Below the pieces are notes generated by a model. The model was not told the origin of the DNA. It ran no database searches and saw only the letters and a list, made by a program, of their open reading frames with translations. DNA of 11,282 nt from Bacillota bacterium. Lineage in GTDB: Bacteria; Bacillota; Clostridia; Oscillospirales; CAG-272. The stretch spans positions 1-11,282 of the forward strand of contig JAJQHI010000240.1 in NCBI GenBank assembly GCA_021199825.1, read 5' to 3'. A program made the position numbers and the translations under genes. Shown here in pieces: positions 6,450-11,282 of the stretch. Every line of letters starts with the position of its first letter. Positions within the stretch are counted from its first letter, which is position 1.

Positions 6450-8003
6450 TTACTGAGCTGCTTCCACTGCTCCCTCAGGGCACACCATGATTTCTATCAG
6501 GTACGAGTCGTGGCCTTCCGTCTTAACCTCAATGCTGCGCAGAATACCGATGTATCCGTCGGTGAGGCTGACATATCTTTCGTAGGAGACATTATATGAT
6601 TCATAGCCTGGGTACAGAGCTTCAATTTTTGCCTCAAGAGCAGCGAGGGCATCAGGTGACAAAAGAGAAGCGCACATATCCTTTTCCTCATCCGACATGT
6701 TTACAAACGAACCGAAATCACCGGCGCTGATGAAGCTTACATTTCCGGTTGCGGCTGAAACGCAGACTGTAATTCTGTCGTTTGTCAGAACTCCTTCGAC
6801 ATACCTTTCAAATCTGAAGTATGTTTCGGATTTGTAATCTTCTGTTGTCAGCTCATATTCTGAAAGATCAATGCCTGTATTTGAGGCTGCCGCAAGCGCG
6901 TTCGACTTCGCAATCTCGAGGCATTCGTCATATGAGTATTTGACTGTTTCTTCGGAATCCTCGGAGCAATAACTAAAGAATTCTACTATATCTCCGGTGT
7001 CTATTCTGACACTGAAGGTGCCCGAATCGGTATCATAGTTGTCAACAATAAAGGTTGTTTTGCTGTAAAGCTCAGAGTCCTCGTAAGTTCCCGTGTAGGT
7101 TTTCCCGTTGACAGTTACCGTATATGTTTCGGGTGCGTTCAGGCGATGATAGCTGTATGTTTTGTCAGGTGTCCAAAGTGGGTAGTCATATGTGTGGGTT
7201 GCGAGATCTCCGTCGCAGTCACACGGACCTCCTGTCTCAAGCGCTGCAAAGCCTTTATAGTAAAGCGGATCTGACGACCACTCAAATGGAACGCTGACAT
7301 ATTCGATTTCCTCAGGCGGTGTTGTGACTGCGTCAGCGGGAATGTTCCATTCGACAAAGGTCTCGCGTGTGTAGCACATCGTCGTGCCGTCATCAAAATC
7401 AACTATGCATTTTCTGATGTCCTTGTTTGAGAGCTCAGCGGTGATTGTCCAGATGATCTCATCGCTTTTTGATGTTCTGACAGCCAAATTGTCAATCCTG
7501 ATGACCGCGACTATCTCATCTATTTCATTTATGTATAGATGTGTGAGCCCGCCGATAGCGGTTTCGCTCGTTCCCTCAACCTGAATGCAGAGCAGGGAAT
7601 TGTCGGTAAAAAAATCCTCGCCATAGTCAAGCGTTCCGGTGGAATCAAGCATGTGCATTTCATCAGTTGAGGTGAATACATTTAATGAAATGTCGTACCG
7701 ATATGTGCTGCCGCCAAAGTCATACGATGGGCGGGAGCCGGTTCCGTATGCTTGCTTGCCCTCGCATGAGGTTATTGAGACATTTGTGAAAGGGACGCTG
7801 TCACAGTCCTCGTGTTCGCAGCTTTCCATTCCGCACCCGTCAGCTACAGCCTCGTTTCCCTTGGGTTGGATTGTCGTGTCGCTTTCAGCACTGCTGTCTG
7901 CCGCGCTGTTCCCGCCGTCAATTCTGTCGGCACATGACGACAAAAGCGACATCATAACGCAAACCACAAGCAGAAGCGCGAGCCTTCCTTTGAATTTTTT
8001 CAT
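6450..8003 (-). CDS. Putative lipoprotein of unknown family
   Basis: A 517-residue exported lipoprotein. The signal peptide (KKFKGR then a hydrophobic run, residues 7-20) ends in the lipobox L21-S22-S23-C24, so C24 should be lipidated. A Ser/Asp/Glu-rich linker follows (about 25-50). The mature part holds a cysteine/histidine cluster at 57-67 (C57, C62, H64, C67) and a CDC pair at 261-263. A region at about 353-430 (YDECLEIAKSNAL, later ITVCVSAATGNVSFIS) has the helix-then-sheet look of PepSY or YcdB-type repeats, but the match is weak. I do not recognise the whole protein. The start is firm: AAAGGAGG (8011-8018) lies 7 nt upstream. The gene has its own promoter and lies upstream of the amidase. 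It may be a folding or inhibitory factor or a metal-binding surface protein; neither is shown. Confidence 0.8.
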   Translation of the reverse strand: MKKFKGRLALLLVVCVMMSLLSSCADRIDGGNSAADSSAESDTTIQPKGNEAVADGCGMESCEHEDCDSVPFTNVSITSCEGKQAYGTGSRPSYDFGGSTYRYDISLNVFTSTDEMHMLDSTGTLDYGEDFFTDNSLLCIQVEGTSETAIGGLTHLYINEIDEIVAVIRIDNLAVRTSKSDEIIWTITAELSNKDIRKCIVDFDDGTTMCYTRETFVEWNIPADAVTTPPEEIEYVSVPFEWSSDPLYYKGFAALETGGPCDCDGDLATHTYDYPLWTPDKTYSYHRLNAPETYTVTVNGKTYTGTYEDSELYSKTTFIVDNYDTDSGTFSVRIDTGDIVEFFSYCSEDSEETVKYSYDECLEIAKSNALAAASNTGIDLSEYELTTEDYKSETYFRFERYVEGVLTNDRITVCVSAATGNVSFISAGDFGSFVNMSDEEKDMCASLLSPDALAALEAKIEALYPGYESYNVSYERYVSLTDGYIGILRSIEVKTEGHDSYLIEIMVCPEGAVEAAQ

Positions 8004-8010
8004 GTTAAAA

Positions 8011-8064
8011 CCTCCTTTGAGCTTTTATTAAATATATTTTATACCATGATTTCCGTTTCGTCAG
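8011..8064 (-). promoter_or_regulatory. Promoter and ribosome site of the lipoprotein gene
   Basis: On the minus strand a -35 CTGACG (8059-8064) and a -10 TAAAAT (8036-8041) are 17 nt apart. An overlapping alternative is the extended -10 TGG-TATAAA (8038-8046). Either would start transcription near 8029-8031. The short leader contains the near-perfect AAAGGAGG (8011-8018). Confidence 0.6.
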
Positions 8065-8093
8065 GCGCAATCACGGTCTTTCTACTCTATTAG

Positions 8094-8152
8094 TCGATTT
8101 TTTTTCGAAAAATACTCACCCTAAAATGCAATTTTTCAAAAAAAGTTTTTTT
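8094..8152. other. A/T-tract region in the divergent intergenic space
   Basis: The 350 bases between the lipoprotein and lipid kinase genes (8004-8353) hold no convincing gene. The middle contains a T8 run inside TCGA...TCGA (8094-8108) and the mirror-like tract A7-G-T7 (8138-8152). Such tracts bend or stiffen DNA and can affect nearby promoters, but here they lie about 30 bp or more beyond either -35. The 8-bp palindrome GTTATAAC (8202-8209) lies further right. No function is established. Confidence 0.35.
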
Positions 8153-8281
8153 CGGGGCTTCAGTGTGCCTCTGATGCGCGGATAAATGAAGCATTCGGGT
8201 TGTTATAACCTCGGAAATACATCCCTCATTGAAGGTGAAGCGCGTAATTGTCTCATGAAGCGTGAAAATTTATTATGGGGC

Positions 8282-8338
8282 TTGAATTTGGTGGAGAAAA
8301 GGCGTATAATCTTAAACATCAATTCAGGGCGGGGGTGA
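8282..8338 (+). promoter_or_regulatory. Sigma-A promoter and distant ribosome site of the lipid kinase gene
   Basis: The -35 TTGAAT (8282-8287) and a perfect -10 TATAAT (8305-8310) are 17 nt apart. The AT-rich stretch GAAAATTTATTATG just upstream could act as an UP element. Transcription should start near 8317. The best ribosome-site match, GGGGGTGA (8331-8338), lies 15 nt from the ATG at 8354, unusually far. No closer match and no in-frame alternative start were found. Confidence 0.7.
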
Positions 8339-8353
8339 AATACAAATCGCAAG

Positions 8354-9286
8354 ATGAAGAAGCTGCTTTTTATAGCCAATCCGGTTGCGGGACAAGAGGT
8401 TCGGCAAAACTTTCTTGATGTCATTGACCGATTTGTCAAGGGCGGATATGACGTGACGGTTGAGACAACGCAGTATTCCGGTCATGCTCCTAAAATCATA
8501 TTGGAAAGAGGCGCTGAGTTTGACACTATTGTTGTGTCCGGCGGCGACGGAACGCTGAACGAGGCTTTTCACGCAATGATCGAAGCCCAAAACCGCGGAA
8601 TAGAGATGCCTCCTCTCGGATACATTCCTGCAGGCACTGTAAACGATTTTGCCGTTTCGCATGATATCCCCACCGATATGCTCAAGGCTGCGGACATTAT
8701 AGTTGAGGGCAACGTGAGACGGTGTGATGTTGGAATGCTCGGAGAGCGCCCGTTTGCATATGTGGCGGCATTCGGCACATTTACCGATACATCATACTCA
8801 ACGCCGCAAAAGCTGAAAAACAGATTCGGCAAGCTTGCTTATTTCATTCACGGCGCGTCTCATCTCAATTATGCGCTTTACCCTTACAAAATGAAAATTG
8901 AGTATGACGATGGTGAGCTTGAGGGCGAATTCGTATACGGAAGTGCATCAAATTCGCGTTCAATCGGCGGTATGAAAATTCAGCTTGAATCAAAAATATC
9001 GCTTGACGACGGGAAATTTGAGGTTATACTCTTTGAAAATCCGTCCTCACCTCACAAAATGCGCAGACTTGTAAGGGCAATGATCCACCGTAAGGCTGAC
9101 GGTCATGTGGCATATCAATTTTCAACCTCTCACCTTAAGGTGACAGCGGCTGAGCCTGTCGCGTGGACGACAGATGGAGAATTCGGAGGACGCTTTCAGG
9201 AAATAGAGCTTTCCTCAATAAATAGGGCAGTGAAGTTTATTGTTCCGAAGGCGTGCAAATACTTCGGCGAGGCAAAGCTTGTGTAA
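8354..9286 (+). CDS. Diacylglycerol/lipid kinase, DagK/YegS family
   Basis: A 310-residue soluble kinase of the DAGK catalytic-domain family. These enzymes phosphorylate diacylglycerol, or related lipids, with ATP; in Gram-positives DgkB recycles diacylglycerol released during lipoteichoic acid synthesis. Seen here are the opening IANPVAGQ (7-14), the nucleotide-binding GGDGT (63-67), PAGTVNDFA (92-100), where the family usually has GTxNDFA, SLDDGKFEV (216-224) and TTDGE (272-276). The length matches the family (about 290-340) and the domain looks complete. It has no membrane helix, so it would act at the inner membrane surface. The start at 8354 is fixed by the conserved N terminus rather than by ribosome-site spacing. 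The gene is monocistronic between its promoter and a strong terminator. The exact lipid substrate cannot be read from sequence. Confidence 0.9.
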   Translation: MKKLLFIANPVAGQEVRQNFLDVIDRFVKGGYDVTVETTQYSGHAPKIILERGAEFDTIVVSGGDGTLNEAFHAMIEAQNRGIEMPPLGYIPAGTVNDFAVSHDIPTDMLKAADIIVEGNVRRCDVGMLGERPFAYVAAFGTFTDTSYSTPQKLKNRFGKLAYFIHGASHLNYALYPYKMKIEYDDGELEGEFVYGSASNSRSIGGMKIQLESKISLDDGKFEVILFENPSSPHKMRRLVRAMIHRKADGHVAYQFSTSHLKVTAAEPVAWTTDGEFGGRFQEIELSSINRAVKFIVPKACKYFGEAKLV

Positions 9287-9302
9287 GCTTATAAATAAAA
9301 AT

Positions 9303-9342
9303 GCAAAAGGCGCGGTGTCCCCGCGCCTTTTGTGTGTTTTTT
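9303..9342. terminator. Bidirectional intrinsic terminator
   Basis: AAAAGGCGCGG (9305-9315) and CCGCGCCTTTT (9321-9331) form a perfect 11-bp GC-rich stem with a 5-nt loop, extended by C9304-G9332. A T6 run at 9337-9342 follows on the plus strand. On the minus strand the arm is followed by ATTTTTATTTAT. It should end both the lipid kinase transcript and the SleB-like transcript, whose stop codon (9341-9343) abuts it. Confidence 0.9.
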
Positions 9343-10177
9343 ACGCAAAGAAGGCATGTCCGCCTATGGTGTAAAGATACGGTCTGTTCTGTCCCGCCCA
9401 TGAGGTTTCGGCGATGCTGACCGCACAGAAAAACATTATACGCTCATCATAAATGAATCCTTCCATGCAGAGCTTGGCGGCGATTATGCTTTCCTCAGTT
9501 GGAAACGCGTATATGCTTCCCGTTGATGCGGGCGTAAACTGTATGCCGTTGTCAAAGTCAAATATTACGCCGTAGAGCGTATCGGGATAGTCCACGGATG
9601 CAAGCCTGTTATATATGACGGCTCCAACAGCGAGCTTTCCCTCAAGCGGCTCACCCTTGGATTCGGCGCTGATTATGCGTGAAAGCCAGAACAGGTCTAC
9701 CGCATCATAATATTCGTCTCCCGACGCAAGGCTTTCGTTTGGATTTCCTACGGTGACCATAAGCCCTTGCTCCTGCCACGTCACCTCTGCACCGAATATC
9801 TTGGCAAGCGGGCGCACTGCGGTATATGTAGTACCCTCAGACAGGTATGTCTCGGTACCGCACCATATGTATCTGCCGTTTGCCACGATATAGTGTTCAC
9901 CCATCTTTGCGGATACTGTGATACCGTCAAATTCGGCGTATGCCGTCTCGTCCTCATCATCCCACCATATAACGGCGTTCCCGCCTGTCATCTTTTCGAT
10001 AAACGCTCGAAACGGAACACACGTCGTGTCATTGATAATTTCGGTTTGCCCGACACAGAAGCTGTCCCCGTCAATCGTAACGTTTGCACATATCGCGGCG
10101 GCACCAGTTGAGAGTGACAGGGCAACGGCTGCGGCAAGCGTGAGCATTGCTATGGCTTTTATGATAATCCTTTTCAT
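9341..10177 (-). CDS. Secreted SleB/CwlJ-type cell-wall hydrolase with copper-amine-oxidase-N domain
   Basis: A 278-residue exported protein. The signal peptide is about 1-28 (KRIIIK, hydrophobic run, cleavage near GAAA). A copper amine oxidase N-terminal-like domain (about 33-143) shows CVPFRAFIEKMTG, VIWWDDE and TAVRPLAKIFGAEVTW. The SleB/CwlJ hydrolase domain (about 161-278) carries ISAESKGEPLEGKLAVGAVI; E172 matches the catalytic glutamate. SleB enzymes are lytic transglycosylases that degrade spore cortex; relatives of this layout also occur outside spore germination. The amine-oxidase-N-like unit here would be a wall-binding or structural module and not an oxidase. The ATG at 10177 is preferred over 10210 because AAGGAGG (10187-10193) lies 9 nt upstream. 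Whether it acts on cortex or vegetative wall is not shown; no ypeB-like partner is adjacent. Confidence 0.87.
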   Translation of the reverse strand: MKRIIIKAIAMLTLAAAVALSLSTGAAAICANVTIDGDSFCVGQTEIINDTTCVPFRAFIEKMTGGNAVIWWDDEDETAYAEFDGITVSAKMGEHYIVANGRYIWCGTETYLSEGTTYTAVRPLAKIFGAEVTWQEQGLMVTVGNPNESLASGDEYYDAVDLFWLSRIISAESKGEPLEGKLAVGAVIYNRLASVDYPDTLYGVIFDFDNGIQFTPASTGSIYAFPTEESIIAAKLCMEGFIYDERIMFFCAVSIAETSWAGQNRPYLYTIGGHAFFA

Positions 10178-10186
10178 AATATCATT

Positions 10187-10244
10187 CCTCCTTGTTTTGA
10201 AACTGCCCATTACAATTATAGCATTATATGTTCCGGTCTTTCAA
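10187..10244 (-). promoter_or_regulatory. Sigma-A-type promoter of the SleB-like gene, partly inside the symporter gene
   Basis: On the minus strand the -35 is TTGAAA (10239-10244) and the -10 is a perfect TATAAT (10215-10220) preceded by the extended element TGC, with an 18-nt spacer. The -35 lies within the last codons of the symporter gene and the -10 just after its stop. A good sigma-A match suggests vegetative expression; forespore sigma-G promoters of classic sleB genes look different. AAGGAGG at 10187-10193 is the ribosome site. Confidence 0.72.
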
Positions 10245-11282
10245 CACACTCTTTTTGCCGTTACAGGATGATTTTTCACCAAACGCAGCGCTTTTGCGGA
10301 TTTCATGCGGGCGAGTGACAATTTCCCGCGATGAAAATTCCTCCATTACCTGGCGGCGCATCAAAAACACGCATATAACATTGACTGATGTCATAGCTCC
10401 GACAGTTATATCTGCCGCGTTCCATATGATAGCGGGCGACATTACAGACCCGCAGACGGTGGTGAGCAAAAAGATGACAGTGTACGCCATTTTTACAGTC
10501 TTTTTTTCTGTCAGATAGCTTATTGCCACCTCACCGTAGTAGTGCTGAGATATGATAGTTGCCAGCACAAACATGTCTGACACAAATACGAGTATCGGTG
10601 GAGCTGTGCAGCCCAAAACAGAAGAAAAAGTCAAAGACGCTGTCAGCATGGGGTCGGCTGACATGGTCAAGCCCGCCATCCCGGCGCACAGCACCGCAAA
10701 CGCCGTGAGGGAGCAGATGATGATTGTATCGGCAAACACCTCGAATATGCCCAGCAAGCCCTGTTCGTGCGGAGTTTTCGCGTCAGAGCTGGCGTGTGCT
10801 GTTGGGGAAGTGCCCGATCCCGCCTCGTTTGTTAATATACCGCGTGTTACGCCGAACCTTACAGCCTCGGCAACGGTATATCCGCCAACACCTCCGACAG
10901 CTGCGCTGAATGAAAACGCCGACCTGAATATTTCATCGATTACATCTAAAAAGAAGCCGCGGTAAGCGATAATTACGGAGACACACATAAAGATGTAAAT
11001 CATTGATACTGCGGGAATCAGACGCGAGGTGAGAGTGGATATTCTCTGCGCACCTCCTATGATAACCGCAAGTGTGACACCCGCTGTTATTATGCCGACC
11101 GTGAGCGGATTTAACCCGAAGGTGTCATATGCGGCGCTTGCCGAGGCGTTTATTTGAATGATATTTCCGACTGTGAGCGAGTTGACAATGCAAAAAATAG
11201 CGAACAGACAGCCGATAAATGAAGAGAGCTTTCCGTCTCCTAGCCCGTCTTTTATGTAAAAGGGCGCGCCGCCGTAGTGATT
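10224..11282 (-). CDS. AGCS-family sodium:alanine/glycine symporter (partial, N terminus missing)
   Basis: The frame stays open to the right edge, giving 352 residues of the C-terminal part. Family members have about 450-500, so roughly 100-150 N-terminal residues lie outside. The protein would import alanine or glycine with Na+ (or H+) through the cytoplasmic membrane. Marks, numbered from the edge, are NHYGGAPFYIKDGLG (1-15), like the family's GGP-YYI-GLG, then CIVNSLTVGNIIQINA. Further on come RGILTNEAGSGTSPTAHASS and the helix GIFEVFADTIIICSLTAFAVL, both highly characteristic of the family. About eight membrane helices are visible. The tail is basic and hydrophilic (about 40 residues, from MRRQVMEE). 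I see no terminator after the stop; the SleB-like promoter overlaps its 3' end, so read-through into that gene is possible. Confidence 0.92.
   Translation of the reverse strand, partial: NHYGGAPFYIKDGLGDGKLSSFIGCLFAIFCIVNSLTVGNIIQINASASAAYDTFGLNPLTVGIITAGVTLAVIIGGAQRISTLTSRLIPAVSMIYIFMCVSVIIAYRGFFLDVIDEIFRSAFSFSAAVGGVGGYTVAEAVRFGVTRGILTNEAGSGTSPTAHASSDAKTPHEQGLLGIFEVFADTIIICSLTAFAVLCAGMAGLTMSADPMLTASLTFSSVLGCTAPPILVFVSDMFVLATIISQHYYGEVAISYLTEKKTVKMAYTVIFLLTTVCGSVMSPAIIWNAADITVGAMTSVNVICVFLMRRQVMEEFSSREIVTRPHEIRKSAAFGEKSSCNGKKSVLKDRNI

Noticed and set aside
7639..8031. 130-residue plus-strand open frame
   Set aside because: It is antisense to the signal peptide and N-terminal part of the lipoprotein, whose start has a near-perfect ribosome site.
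8138..8152. A7-G-T7 tract considered as a terminator
   Set aside because: The stem would be only A-T pairs with a single-base centre and no gene ends nearby; both flanking genes read away from it.
8186..8338. 50-codon plus-strand open frame ending 15 nt before the lipid kinase start
   Set aside because: The promoter of the kinase gene lies inside it, there is no good ribosome site before its ATG, and the peptide resembles nothing I know. It probably occurs by chance.
10552..10965. 137-residue plus-strand open frame within the symporter gene
   Set aside because: It is antisense to the strongly conserved AGCS motifs and has no independent support.
1..11282. CRISPR array, tRNA, rRNA, insertion sequence or prophage gene
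   Set aside because: No regularly spaced direct repeats, cloverleaf-type segments, transposase or phage protein motifs were seen on either strand by eye.

Overview
The window looks like an ordinary chromosomal stretch from a Gram-positive, low-to-moderate G+C bacterium of the Clostridia type. The reasons are strong AGGAGG-type ribosome binding sites, several near-consensus sigma-A promoters (TTGAAT/TTGACT, 17 nt, TATAAT), a lipobox lipoprotein, single-pass envelope proteins anchored at the N terminus, and a SleB/CwlJ-type cell-wall hydrolase domain of the kind found in spore formers. I see no insertion sequence, phage gene, CRISPR array, tRNA or rRNA. I found no convincing new multi-gene defence or mobile system; the less familiar content is a group of poorly characterised envelope proteins.

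Layout from left to right. Bases 1-235 are non-coding. They hold an outward (minus-strand) promoter for a gene beyond the left edge and one or two hairpins that probably end the first gene. 236-1549 (-) is a cytoplasmic GH27 alpha-galactosidase-like enzyme with its own promoter. 1611-2423 (-) is a six-helix membrane protein of unknown function. It shares a compact intergenic region, with back-to-back sigma-A promoters, with 2607-3776 (+), a membrane-anchored phosphodiester glycosidase (NAGPA domain). That gene is followed at 14 nt by 3791-5677 (+), a TcaA/YvbJ-like single-pass protein with three repeats of about 90 residues and an NTF2-like end. The two probably form an operon. Convergent to it, with only 4 nt between stop codons, is 5682-6359 (-), a membrane-anchored Amidase_2 peptidoglycan amidase. 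Upstream of the amidase is 6450-8003 (-), a lipoprotein of unknown family.

A 350-bp divergent intergenic region (8004-8353) with A/T tracts separates the lipoprotein from 8354-9286 (+), a lipid/diacylglycerol kinase of the DagK/YegS family. This converges through a strong bidirectional terminator on 9341-10177 (-), a secreted protein joining a copper-amine-oxidase-N-like domain to a SleB/CwlJ hydrolase domain. Its promoter begins inside the 3' end of the last gene, 10224 to beyond 11282 (-), an AGCS-family alanine/glycine:cation symporter whose N-terminal part lies outside the window.

Taken together, about five of the genes act at the cell envelope (glycosidase, TcaA-like protein, amidase, lipoprotein, SleB-like hydrolase) and one in membrane lipid metabolism. 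Nearly every gene has its own promoter, so only the glycosidase/TcaA-like pair is a firm operon candidate. In four genes (starts at 2607, 3791, 6359 and 10177) promoter or ribosome-site evidence supports a start downstream of the longest reading frame.
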